DNA of 64,000 nucleotides, taken from Rutstroemia sp. NJR-2017a BVV2 (Eukaryota; Ascomycota; Leotiomycetes; Helotiales; Rutstroemiaceae). Made by a program: the position numbers and the translations under genes. The stretch spans positions 1 to 64,000 of the forward strand of contig NJPS01000073.1 of the NCBI GenBank assembly GCA_002946415.1, written 5' to 3'. A model generated the notes under the pieces. The model did no database searches. It saw nothing but the letters and a program-made list of their open reading frames with translations, and was not told the origin of the DNA. Shown piece after piece: positions 11,701 through 21,279 of the stretch. Numbering within the stretch: position 1 is the first letter of the stretch; every line of letters starts with the position of its first letter.

Positions 11701-12497
11701 TATAACTGAGTTTCAATTTGGTCTTCTCCTCTAGTATTACTAGTACTTTACTTATTACTTGATTGATTTTCGTTATCCTCTATATCACTGAAAGATATAG
11801 AGTAATTATCTTCTTCGATAGTTGATAATAAGAATTTATCTTCTTCTTTATTATCTCAATTTTGTCGACTATTTTCTTCTTTATCTGTAGAACTAGATCT
11901 ATTATTCTCTTTTCTATCTATAGAGCTAGATCTACTATCTTCGTCTTTATCTACCAGTTGTTGTATATTAGATTCTATATCATCTATAAAAAGCTATTTA
12001 CTACTTGTTGATCTAGTTATAAATATCTATCTACTAACCTTTTATTCTTCTATATCTCCATTGCTATCAATAAGGTAATTATCAAGATTGAGACTAGGTA
12101 TATTGAGTATTCCGATATCATTTGGAAGAGGATCTAAAAGCAAGTTATCTATAGTAGATATAGGATTACTATTCGAATCAGGTATAATATATTCTCGAAT
12201 AGATATTGAATTAGATATAATATGATCTCGAGTAGATAGCGAATCAGGTATAATATATTCTTGAGTAGATATCGAAACAGTAGCTAAATTATAAGTAGTT
12301 AATATCGAGAGATCTAGTATCTCCTTATTATCGGAAGCGGAATAAAATATAAAAGCGGTAAGTAGTTCTGAGTTTTCAATTCTCTGTAGATTTTCTTCTA
12401 TAGCTCTAGCTAGACTTGGTTGAATATAAATAAAAGGATAAGATAAAGTTGAATTAGGAATAGAACTAAAGCTATTTACTATAGAAATCTCATTGTA
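8730..12497 (-). pseudogene. RIP-destroyed large gene of unknown function
   Basis: On the minus strand one frame can be followed from about 12497 to about 8730 (roughly 1,250 codons). Stops are almost all TAA/TAG in place of CAA/CAG; I checked frame identity between 12497 and an ATG at 10880. The N-terminal part has an 11-residue repeat (12175-12273) and an acidic Ser/Asp/Glu region. The rest looks like a normal globular protein with many aromatic residues. I cannot assign a family. It lies just downstream of an OrsD-like zinc-finger fragment on the same strand, so both may once have been one gene or a pair. The ends are approximate. Confidence 0.55.
12175..12273 (-). repeat. Three in-frame 33-bp repeats
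   Basis: Units 12175-12207, 12208-12240 and 12241-12273 each begin GAAT and carry ATAATAT, a TCTCGA/TCTTGA core and GTAGATA. On the minus strand they encode an 11-residue repeat with STR/SIR, YII and PDS/SNS elements in the N-terminal part of the wrecked gene that contains them. Units differ mostly by transitions. Confidence 0.75.
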
Positions 12498-12954
12498 CTA
12501 ATAAACTAATCGTATATTATTGCAATATTATCGCTCCTCTGACGAGAGTTTAGATCGAGATATAATTATAGAAGAAAGAGAATAAAGAATTAAAGTATTT
12601 ATTAATAGGTATCTGAAGAAATATCGATAATATGAAAGATAAATAATAAGAAGTAAATAACAAATCATCAATAAGGTAATAATAATTATTTGGCAATTAT
12701 ATAGTAATTATATAATGAAATACTTTATTGTTTTAAGATATAACTTATATTTTGCTTACTAAATCTGGATTGAGGTAGAGAGAGTTATATAATGAAACGG
12801 TTTACCTTTTTGGATAAGGTTGATATAACTCGGTCGCAAATTGGTATAGAGCTATATATAATTAATCAATTAATTGAGAGTGATTAGAAGATAATTAGAT
12901 AATAGTTAGATGATAGTTTGATAGTTAGTTAACAAAAATAACAAGATTTAATAT

Positions 12955-13816
12955 TATCGTATTATATTTTGAATGAACCCGCCCGAAATCTCAACCTGCT
13001 TTTTACTTACTAGAATATATCCAAATATCGATTCAAAATCCCTTTCCATATCTGTAATAATCAGATCAATTGGGGCTCGGTAGGGTCTAGTATCTAGATA
13101 AAATGAAATATCTCTACCAAATTATACTATGATTGATTCAATACTATATTCTACTAGATATATTTCAACTATAGATCAATCTCGGATATAAAGGCCTTTT
13201 CCAATAATTCCAATTATTGTTCCTAGGCCTCGGCTTTCTATTATTCAATCTCCTGTATAATCTCGTTGTTATGAATCTTGTCAATCTCCTCAATCTTGTC
13301 TATCTCATCAATAGTACTATAGAGATAAGGGTTATTATCTTCGCTATCAGGGATCTCTTTTCCTATATCCCGGATATAATCTCGATAAGCTCGATAGGCT
13401 TATTATTACTCTTTTGCTTTATCTACTATCTAATACTGGGCTTATCGGTTATTAAACTACAATTATAATCTCATTACCCGGAATACCTCTTGATCGGCTA
13501 TCTGTTTCTTTTTATATTTCTTGTTCTTATACTTCCTTATTATATTCCGACTCTGACTCTTGAATATATATTCCTGATATTGAAATCCGTCTACTATAGG
13601 AATAATAGGTTATAGAACCGAATTCTTCTAAGGTAATTTAATAGATATATAATTATATACAAACGGATATCTATCGATATACTCTTTCACTTGCTTTCGT
13701 ATAGTGGAATCAATCTGATACTGATCTTGGAAATATTGTATAATAGTATTAAGGGTAATAGCGAAGTAGTATAATATACAAATAATTATACCGAATTCGG
13801 AATTCAATATAATCAA
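12955..13816 (-). pseudogene. OrsD-like (DUF3505) zinc-finger protein fragment, RIP-damaged
   Basis: Minus-strand translation shows an NSEFG start and a CxxC with the second Cys replaced by Tyr. A QYQIDS...RKQVKEYID stretch follows, then PIVDGFQYQE, FKSQSRNIIRKY and a basic run ending ADQEVFRVMRL. That matches the layout of fungal OrsD-type (Pfam DUF3505) proteins, where the Tyr positions are normally Cys or His. An acidic, Glu-rich coiled tail follows to about 12955. Stops are TAA/TAG at Gln or Trp positions. Only about 280 codons are present. A GTAAGT near 12997 could be a donor joining it to the frame that starts at 12497, but the resulting intron would be long for a fungus. Confidence 0.6.
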
Positions 13817-14134
13817 ATAGTTTAATGTTTATAGAATAGGTTGGGCTATAGTGATAATGGATAAATAGATAATAATATAGATTGAATGGAAATATAGTAG
13901 TGGTAATATATAGTAAGGGAACTTACTTTTTTATATAGAGGAATCTGGGGTATATATCCTATATCAACTATAATTCATATTTTGGTATATCACCCTATCA
14001 AAATATATCGATATTCAATTATGGAATAAACTATATAAAGTCTATATTATAATACTCGCCTTGGTTTAGGGATTCGGAATATACTAATTATATAATAGTC
14101 CGACTTACGGTATACAGATAATCGTCTAACCCTA

Positions 14135-14226
14135 GATCTCGTTCATGCCGTGAACGAGATCAAGCCCCGGACAGACCACACCTTATTTTCACTATACAAA
14201 AAAAACTCGTTCACGCCGTGAACGAG
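14135..14226. repeat. Two near-identical palindromes about 70 bp apart
   Basis: At 14135-14161 GATCTCGTTCA is mirrored by TGAACGAGATC around a five-base centre. At 14206-14226 the ten-base arms CTCGTTCACG and CGTGAACGAG flank a single C. The two share the same core; the first differs by one C-to-T in an arm. They sit exactly where AT-rich RIP-damaged DNA changes to base-balanced DNA. Possible roles are a regulator binding site or the footprint of an element end; the sequence alone does not decide. Confidence 0.8.
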
Positions 14227-14236
14227 GAAGAATAAG

Positions 14237-14285
14237 GTTAGGAATAATGTTAGTGTTAGTGTTAGTGTTAGGAATAGTGTTAGGG
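14237..14285. repeat. Telomere-variant array, TTAGTG/TTAGGG on the plus strand
   Basis: GGTTAGG is followed by consecutive TTAGTG units at 14250-14272 and ends with TTAGGG near 14279-14284. It is G-rich on the plus strand, opposite to the terminal telomere. It follows the second palindrome by about 10 bp. Confidence 0.75.
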
Positions 14286-15340
14286 TCTTCCGCGAGCACG
14301 ATGATGGAGTGTAGAATGAGGGACGTTGCCATGATCTGCAAGGATGGTGACACTCCATCTGATGAGCTCTCATTGGATGATGACACTTTATCTGGTGGCG
14401 AGGCATCAGAAGTTACGCCAACTGATGAGGTGCAGGTTTGCATAACCGAATCACGGGTCCACCTATAGTTTTGCCTTACTTCGAGTACATATCTAACTCA
14501 GAAGTAGTGCGGCTGATCTGGGGAAGTGGGGTTGCTAGCCAGAGAACCTGGAATTATGACATGCAAAATACCTTCAACGGGTACGAAGACAAAATCGAAC
14601 TGCGAAATCAACCACGAAGAAGTTCTACTCTGTCACGGACGAATTCTATGCCACAGTTTGAAGAAATCTTGCTGTGCCTGACAGCTACATTGGATGGGGA
14701 TGGGGATGGGGATGGGGATAACACAGAATCAATTGGCTCTGCCACACCGATTTGAACTGTTGGGGTCACATAAAGTATCTAAGAATACACCTCCATTGGA
14801 GTCCTACCTTTGGCGCATGGCATGAAACACAGAATTGATTGGCAGCAATCCTCTGGGCATGATACAATTGGTGGCGTCTGACTTGAACTGTTCATGTGAA
14901 ACGGAATAAATGTGAGTCATTGGCCAAACCCCGCATTTTCCTGTCACTCGTGAACGCGCTACCTGGACCGATTGCAATGTTCCTCCGACGGGCTTATTGA
15001 AGCGAATCCTATCCGCAAATTGTGACTCATTCCCCAAACCACACTTCTTCATTTGTCGCGACCAGCCAATTTCTCAATCGATTGATTGGGCTTAAGCATA
15101 CAATACCCGTTCGCAATCGTGGCATACAAGCGAAGCACTTAATCGCCGAACGCAAGCAAATCAAATCGGTCAGCTAATCGCCTCGCCTTGGACGCGACAC
15201 CAGACGAAGGCCCTGCTTGTACAATTTCTCGCTACTGAGCCTAAAACCAGGTAGATTTGACACTCTGCGCCTGGGGATCTAATCATATTCGTTTCTGAGT
15301 CTCCCAGATCTCTTGTCTTCTCCGTGATAGAGAACCGAGA
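14286..15340. other. Base-balanced intergenic DNA upstream of HET gene 1
   Basis: No convincing gene was found. Small open frames at 14247-14468 and 14438-14755 (plus) are partly made of hexamer repeats: the TTAGTG array gives a Val/Leu run, and GGGGAT repeats at 14696-14719 give Asp-Gly pairs. They lack family features. The last few hundred bases must hold the promoter of the HET gene starting at 15341; no clear TATA box was identified. Confidence 0.4.
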
Positions 15341-16852
15341 ATGCAGCGAGATTCGGACCTTTCACTAGGTGACATTCACGGAGAATTTGCCAGTTTATTT
15401 TCGGACGTTGTCAAGTGTCAGACCCAAGCCTTATTCGAAAACAAAGAGAACGACACAGCGTCAAACCTCCGGTTCCTGTGCACTCCCCCAAACTGGACTT
15501 GGGCGGGGGATGGATCGGGGGATAAATCAGCGAAGACAGTGATACGATTGGCAGAACGTGGAGAAAATATCGGCGTCTTGGACTACGTCGCCGTTTCATA
15601 CTGTTGGGAGTCCTATACTGCTGTGCATGCGAGCCACGCCTTGAACCATGAGTTCTTGATTTCAACACTGGAGGGAGAACGAAAGAGAGAACGAAGACCA
15701 CGCTGCCCAGATACAGTCCTTTATCGCGCAATTATGTTTGCACAAGGAAGAAATATTCCGTTCATTTGGATTGATCAAGAGTGTATCAATCAAGACGATC
15801 CTAGCGATAAAGAGCGCTATCTACAAGTGATGCACGAGATCTACTCTCGCAGTAGTTTTACTATTGGCATTCTCAGTTTCCCTGTAATCACAGTCCACCA
15901 AATTATGTATCTTCTCTATCTTGAGAATCCTCTCACATTGACCGGTGATGATTCCACGTTTGGGAGCGAACATAGGTTACCGAGAGATTGGGATTCGTCG
16001 ACAATATTGGAAATGCGAAGGCTGCTGCAAGCAATCTCAAGAGACAGGTGGTTTTCTCGTACCTGGATACTCCAGGAGAAAATTGCTGCCATGCAGCAAC
16101 TTGTACTACTTCTTCCGAATAAATATGGACACTCTATTCGGTTGCCTGGGTGGACGCAGAGTGAGATTGAAATCACGCCCATGAAAGCGCTGGAGACCGC
16201 CGTGGGCTTACGATCCAGACTCGATCAAAGAGACCTGCATATCGAGACCAGTCTGACCATGTTACTCAACCAACTACATTCGATGTTTGCATATAAGGTT
16301 TTGGAGGAAACTCACAGAGGTCCATCACACATCACTGACGGACTTGAACTCTCAGAATCATCAGCCTTCAGAGCATTGGAATCCTGCGATAATGCGATTG
16401 TTGCGGACAGGCTGACAATATTTGCAAATATATTCAACTTTCAAAAGAGGCTTGATACAAGACTCTTTGGTACTTGCGGCATTACGTCATTTACCACAGC
16501 TTTCATAGCTCTTCTCGTAAACAATGGACGACTTCCATTGGTTGTGGTATCTCATCCCGCTGATTTGGGACCCGATGCCCCTCCAGGCGGGCCTATATGG
16601 CCAATATCAGCAACTCTAGGGGAGATCATGAATGGACTTATACTATATGACGAGACGGATGATACAGAAGAAAGACACCTGGCTGATGCTCAGTTGGTTA
16701 GATATGGTGCTATTACAAGCCCTTATTTCACTTCGGAATCAAGATTCATTCGTTATCATGGCAGTTATACTTGGCAGATCGACTTCATCAAGAGTCATTT
16801 CCGGGAGTCGGATGCTCCTCGTTGGAATCCTGGCCGACTGGGCCTCCAATAG
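15341..16852 (+). CDS. HET-domain (heterokaryon incompatibility) protein
   Basis: A single 503-codon exon. The HET domain occupies roughly residues 78-250. The DYVAVSYCWE block at 81-90 corresponds to the family's ALSYxWG motif. PFIWIDQECINQDD at 140-153 and MHEIYSRSSFTIGIL at 164-178 are the second and third HET blocks, and RDRWFSRTWILQE at 234-246 is the usual conserved follow-on. The C-terminal half shows no other recognisable domain. HET proteins act in non-self recognition and can trigger cell death when paired with incompatible partners. Codon use is balanced and there are no internal stops, unlike the AT-rich flanks, so the gene looks intact. The start at 15341 is the first ATG; an upstream exon cannot be excluded. 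Confidence 0.85.
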   Translation: MQRDSDLSLGDIHGEFASLFSDVVKCQTQALFENKENDTASNLRFLCTPPNWTWAGDGSGDKSAKTVIRLAERGENIGVLDYVAVSYCWESYTAVHASHALNHEFLISTLEGERKRERRPRCPDTVLYRAIMFAQGRNIPFIWIDQECINQDDPSDKERYLQVMHEIYSRSSFTIGILSFPVITVHQIMYLLYLENPLTLTGDDSTFGSEHRLPRDWDSSTILEMRRLLQAISRDRWFSRTWILQEKIAAMQQLVLLLPNKYGHSIRLPGWTQSEIEITPMKALETAVGLRSRLDQRDLHIETSLTMLLNQLHSMFAYKVLEETHRGPSHITDGLELSESSAFRALESCDNAIVADRLTIFANIFNFQKRLDTRLFGTCGITSFTTAFIALLVNNGRLPLVVVSHPADLGPDAPPGGPIWPISATLGEIMNGLILYDETDDTEERHLADAQLVRYGAITSPYFTSESRFIRYHGSYTWQIDFIKSHFRESDAPRWNPGRLGLQ

Positions 16853-17282
16853 GTTGAACTTTATATGTACTGCAAAATTGTCAACCTCATATTCATGAAA
16901 GTGGCTACAATGTCAACCGCTTTACACTTGCAGATCTTCGGAGGAGGTCGAAAATAAAATGGCTGCAGTAGCTTGACTCCAGCTCGTCGACTTTTCAGTT
17001 ACGTCAATATCATCGCGAACGAAATCCTGAAGTTTGCCTGTTAGGGATACGGTCCTACTCTAGTTTCTCACTAGCTTTTATTAATTTATAGTACAAAGTT
17101 GAACGAAATTGAATGCGGTTGTACTGAAGAAATTATGGGCTGAACACAGGGTGTTGGTTTTGATGCTTTCGCTTGAGTGTGTTACAATCTGTGTCCCCAG
17201 CTCTTACATCATATTGTACAACTGAGTAACAAATACATATTTTGCTAGCCAACGCTACTCTTTGGACCATTCAACCAAGTAC
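16853..17282. other. Intergenic region between HET gene 1 and a minus-strand gene
   Basis: Base-balanced DNA without an open frame of note. It holds the 3' flank of the plus-strand HET gene and that of the converging minus-strand hypothetical gene. No repeats or RNA genes were recognised. Confidence 0.5.
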
Positions 17283-17766
17283 TCAGCCTTCGACTTGAAC
17301 ATCAGAACTAACCCGAAGGTCTGCCCATCTATGCTTCCCGAAATGCCCTACTGTAGCCGGTGAATTCCAAGCGGGCGCAAACAATTTCAGCCAAACGGGA
17401 GCTAAACTTCTAATGAAGCCATTGCTCCAAGTCTTACCTGTCGAGCCCACCCAACCGATAAAGACAGCGCTGAACCCCTCCCCCTCCCCCGGCACCGGCT
17501 GGTATCTCATATTCCGTATATACGGCTATATTTTCTTCGAACGTCTTCTGATTGTTGGTTTCTTGGTTGAAAATCAAAATATATTCGCCCTTGAACGTTA
17601 TCGTCCTGTCGTTGTTTGGATCGGGAGGGAAACGATGACTCGGGATGTCATTTTCTTCTTTTCCAGCAAGGGCATCGTCGCCTCTCTGAATATAGACACA
17701 CAAGTTAGCTATAGTGCATCGAAGGGAGTGAAATAAAAGATTAAGATATCTGACCGCCATGTTCAA
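17283..17766 (-). CDS. Hypothetical small protein, possibly spliced
   Basis: Minus-strand ORF from 17766 to about 17434 (110 codons). It contains an Asp/Glu-rich middle and a predicted beta-rich segment (TITFKGEYILIFN), then a Gly run just before the stop. A second open frame (17510-17283) continues in another phase. A GTAAGA donor-like site near 17433 and AG sites downstream would allow splicing between them. The two frames together could give a protein of about 150 residues. I recognise no family. It lies immediately downstream of the kinase remnant on the same strand and might be part of the same decayed locus. Confidence 0.35.
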
Positions 17767-17789
17767 TCTTAAAAAGTGCTAAAGAGTTT

Positions 17790-18470
17790 GCCCGCTTGAT
17801 GGATGGTCGTCACCAGTCGAGGAAGAGCGCGCGTATAAGGAACGAGACTGTCGCCTACAATGCAGTAAGCAGCCTTGGGATTGGGAAGATGTTTGAAACC
17901 GATTTCCAGGGGACAGGAGCGACCGATAATCAGAATAGCTACCATTGACGTCCAGATGTCGGCAGGGACTGTGGAAACGGCTTGTATATTTTAATATCGT
18001 GATATTTCTGATGAAATCCAATTCAACGTCTTTTTAGTGCATCTTGTCCATCCTACCGTCTCTTTCTTGACACCTGTGAAGCACGAGTACGTTCGTGCTC
18101 TTTATCTTGTGGGTGTGGGCGCCCCGCCGTAAGTTTGAATGTACAACTGCCCTTATCCAAGAGACGAACGACATCACTAAAGCAACGTACAATAAAGCGA
18201 AAGTCTTTATTAGGGGCTCCTTATACGCATACTCAAGCCCAGTACTAACATCCCAGAAACGTCTCACAACCGCAAAAGCCCCCTTGCCCAGCGTCTCTTG
18301 CTTGAGGCGGATGGCGCCTTGGTTGGGGGTGTACGACTGACTAGGAGGTGCAGTGGGACTGTAGATGCCGAGTCCATTGAGATGGGGTTCGTCTGCCTCC
18401 TTGAGGAATCGATCAACATTGGCAATGTACTGATCTGGATCCTCATCATGGTGAGAGACGGCGATCTGGC
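17790..18470 (-). pseudogene. Protein kinase remnant (N-lobe plus scraps of C-lobe)
   Basis: On the minus strand, from about 18470 to 18264, one frame reads through a pre-kinase segment (FLKEADEPHLNGLG) into LGKGAFAVVRRFW, a glycine-rich loop. About 15 residues later comes AYKEP, where the Lys is the ATP-binding lysine. After this the similarity stops. Scraps resembling a later kinase region (PADIW, then a hydrophobic stretch) appear near 17950 in a different phase, so there are frame shifts and lost parts: the HRD and DFG motifs are not visible. Upstream the frame is fused at about 18470 to the start of a gypsy-type gag in a different phase. Base composition is balanced, with no RIP pattern; this decayed by deletion and frameshift instead. 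Confidence 0.6.
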
Positions 18471-18966
18471 TCCTTCTTGGACGTCGACATGCTGTCCAGA
18501 AGGCGGGGCACCGCCAGCGGTGGAACGGGTGTTAATTGAATGCTTGGGGGGCATTCTGCTTGTCGTTGTTGTTGTTGCTGAATAGGGGGTATATCGTAAG
18601 GGTTGTTGGTGATTACCATACGTCGAGGATCTCTCGGAATAGGTCTACTCTTACTGCTCAGTGATTAGGGTAATCAGAGGCAAAGAGGGATAAATAGCTG
18701 ATATTATTTGGATAGCCGTCAGTCGGCTGGCAAGATTGTGAGTTGTTAATAATATGATGAACCTTCAATAATAGAGTAGATTTAGCCTTAGAATTAATAA
18801 CTAAAGAACTAAGAGAGCTCTAGAGCTCGAAGAGTTTAAATACAGGAGGTTGATCATATGCAGAGTATATAGTATACTAACGTTATAGCGGCTTAGGCAG
18901 GGAGTTTGACTAAGCAAGCCTGAGGCAGGGAGCTGGCTCCAGGCTGCTTTCGTAAAGTTCGTCATA
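18471..18966 (-). mobile_element. 5' end of a gypsy-type retroelement (LTR plus start of gag), not RIP-damaged
   Basis: The 214-bp LTR is 18753-18966, bounded by TATGATGAAC and GTTCGTCATA, which are near-perfect inverted repeats. Left of it (in coding order downstream) come the leader and gag start MPPKHSINTRST at 18554. The same LTR, leader and gag start recur in mutated form at 51630-51190 and from 52084. Similarity ends at about 18470, where kinase sequence begins. Compared with the mutated copies, nearly every difference is C-to-T or G-to-A in those copies, so this fragment preserves the older sequence state. Confidence 0.85.
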
Positions 18967-19273
18967 TATACAAGCTAGTTATAATAGAGCTATTATAGAT
19001 ACTCTTCAGACTTATAGACTATATAGCTTATATAATATTACTCTCTATATAGCGAGACTCTTTATATACCGAGACCAACTAATGAAATCATAAGGATTCT
19101 GACTTTTTCTTTGTAATATCTCTTAAAGTACTTAATATCTATCACTGCATGCCGAGACACCCTGTATACCGAGATAGACCAATCAAATCGCAAGAATTCT
19201 AATTTTTTCTTCGTAATATCACTTTTCAACTACTCACAATAAAAATTATTCATATTCAGATTTTAGTAATATA
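18967..19273. repeat. AT-rich DNA with a separated direct repeat
   Basis: About 65 bp at 19061-19125 and at 19161-19227 are similar. Both contain TATACCGAGA, CCAA-T-AAATC, GGATTCT/GAATTCT and TTTTTCTTYGTAATATC blocks. They are separated by about 35 bp and differ mainly by transitions. No gene is seen. The repeat could be part of a small element adjacent to the LTR. Confidence 0.55.
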
Positions 19274-19578
19274 TTACTGGTAAGTAAACGGTGAATCGTC
19301 AGCTAATGGCCAGCGAGTAGCACTTACAATGAGACCGGCATTGATGCGAAAAAACGCCGCAGAGGCGTCGACTGCCTTGCGAATAGCTGCCTTTTCGGCG
19401 TCGGAGAGATCCTTACCAGCCTTATCTTTGTTGGCGACAAGGATTCGATTGTACTCCGCAGCGGCAGCGACCACAGCGCGAGCAGCTGACTCAGCCAAGT
19501 GGGGCTCGTTACCGGACTGGCACAATACAGTTTATAGCGATCGAGGTTCTTGAAGGCAAGGGTCATATATATCGCCAC
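19274..19578 (-). pseudogene. Base-balanced coding island of unknown family
   Basis: A GC-balanced island of about 300 bp sits in AT-rich DNA. One minus-strand frame (19525-19274) gives an Ala-rich, helix-like segment (ESAARAVVAAAAEYNR...LSDAEKAAIRKAVDASAAFF). An overlapping frame from 19568 gives MTLAFKNLDRYKLYC, which would run into the first only with a one-base shift. This looks like a short gene fragment with a frameshift. I do not recognise the family. Confidence 0.35.
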
Positions 19579-21137
19579 GATCTCGAGTTATTTTTTTATA
19601 TCTTCTTATAGATATATATATAATATAGTTACGAAGTTATAGATAGGTAAAAACTCAACGAGCTGATAAGACCGAAGATAAATATACTGCGAAGTTGGTA
19701 TAATAGGATATATATAGAAATTGCTAATACAAAGCAGAGCTATATAAGCAAAAATCGATTTGAGAATATTATTGTGGAGTTTGTACCGAAGTTCAAGAAC
19801 CTCAAATTATTGGTTTATAATCTCTGATCTATTCTCTTTCTAATCAGAGATAGAGATATATTTATAGAAATATTCTATAATAGCGATATAATATATAATA
19901 GGATAATTATAGTATTTAATAATATAATTTACTTTATTCAGAATAAGGAATATATAACGAACCCTTATAGTATATATAGTACAATCTGGGAGAAGTATAT
20001 TGTATAGAGTAAATTCGACCTTAGAATATCAAACTATAGAACTAACTATAGATAGAAGAAATAGATTTTTATATAGACTAGTAATATATATATTTGCGGG
20101 CGCTTGCGGAATAGTTATAGATATAAATAAATAAGGATTGTTATAAAATAAGTAAATATATAAACGAAATAACTAGATATTAGTATTATAAAGTTATTTT
20201 GAGAGAAATAAAGAGAATTTGGATCTTTTTCTTTTTAAATATAAAGGATCTAGAGAAAACTATATAATATAATAATATCAGAGATAACTAGTAAAAGATA
20301 CAACTTATTATATAATAGTGAAATTCATAATTTTCTTAATATAATAAAGAAAGTCTCTTAATAGGAATAATTATCAAGAAGCCGAAAGCTATATCTATAT
20401 TGGATTTAGTAGTATATTAGAAGGAGATATATTATTGTGATAGAGTATATAGGGTTTTGATATATTATAGAAAGCAAGAATAACTGATTTGAAAAAAACT
20501 ATTCTCTAACTAGAACTGCTTGTTTGTGAATATACTTGCAGTAAGAGGAGTTATTAGAAATCATAATCTAGTTATTGAGAGTATACTATATATATAACCA
20601 AACCAATTATAGAACCAACTACAAAACCAATTACAAAACCAACTACAAAACCAACTACAAAATCAACCACAAAACCAACTGCAAAACCAGCTATATCTTT
20701 ACACTATCTTTTCACAAAAGTCGAATTATATTATTATTTTCCCAATCTTGTTAAAATTATCTTCGAATCTGTTTCCCTGTTCTGTTGTTGGTAATAGCAA
20801 GTATATACCAAGTTATAGAGCGACCAAAGCTATATATACTCGAAGTCTTCCGATTCTATTATATCTATAACCGGCTTGTATCAACGCTTTAACAGACAAA
20901 TAACTTATAGGCTTCGCCTTTGAGTATAACGATACTATATTATTGGTTCAGTACCAGATCGTAGTACCGAACTGGGTTACTTTGAACTCAGTTGTGCTGG
21001 TTGATTCGAGTTGATTATTTCCTATCTAAGTGAGAAAGATGGACGATCTATATATAGCATCTCTCCTGTACCTAACTGCCTAATCGAGTATACCATATAG
21101 GCCATACCGTAGAAGTAAAGCTCTCCTGTACAAAGTA
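19579..21137. other. AT-rich RIP-damaged DNA with a 12-bp tandem repeat
   Basis: No recognisable gene. The region holds GC-poor sequence with scattered TA runs and the 12-bp repeat array at 20601-20694, listed separately. Confidence 0.45.
20601..20694. repeat. Tandem 12-bp repeat (AAAACCAACTAC type), about 8 units
   Basis: The consecutive 12-bp units are AACCAATTATAG, AACCAACTACAA, AACCAATTACAA, AACCAACTACAA (twice), ATCAACCACAAA and similar, ending AACCAGCTATAT. In one plus-strand frame they encode a Thr-Lys-Pro-Thr pattern. The unit length, a multiple of three, hints at an old coding repeat, but no open gene surrounds it. Confidence 0.75.
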
Positions 21138-21279
21138 GTGAAATTACCCCAACAATTATCAATTGTAGTAAAGCTTTCTAAGCAGACGAAGTCTGCTATG
21201 CCCAGAGCCGCCCAGGTACGGGTTTCGCAGTGGGTTGACACTCCTCCACTAGAGTTTTACAATTTGACGGCGGTCGAGG

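Noticed and set aside
13217..13468. 83-residue hydrophobic plus-strand ORF
   Set aside because: Antisense of the acidic Glu-rich tail in the OrsD-like fragment; no other support.
14247..14755. Small ORFs, one with a signal-peptide-like start
   Set aside because: The hydrophobic start is made by the TTAGTG hexamers and the Asp-Gly run by GGGGAT repeats; no family features or conservation visible.
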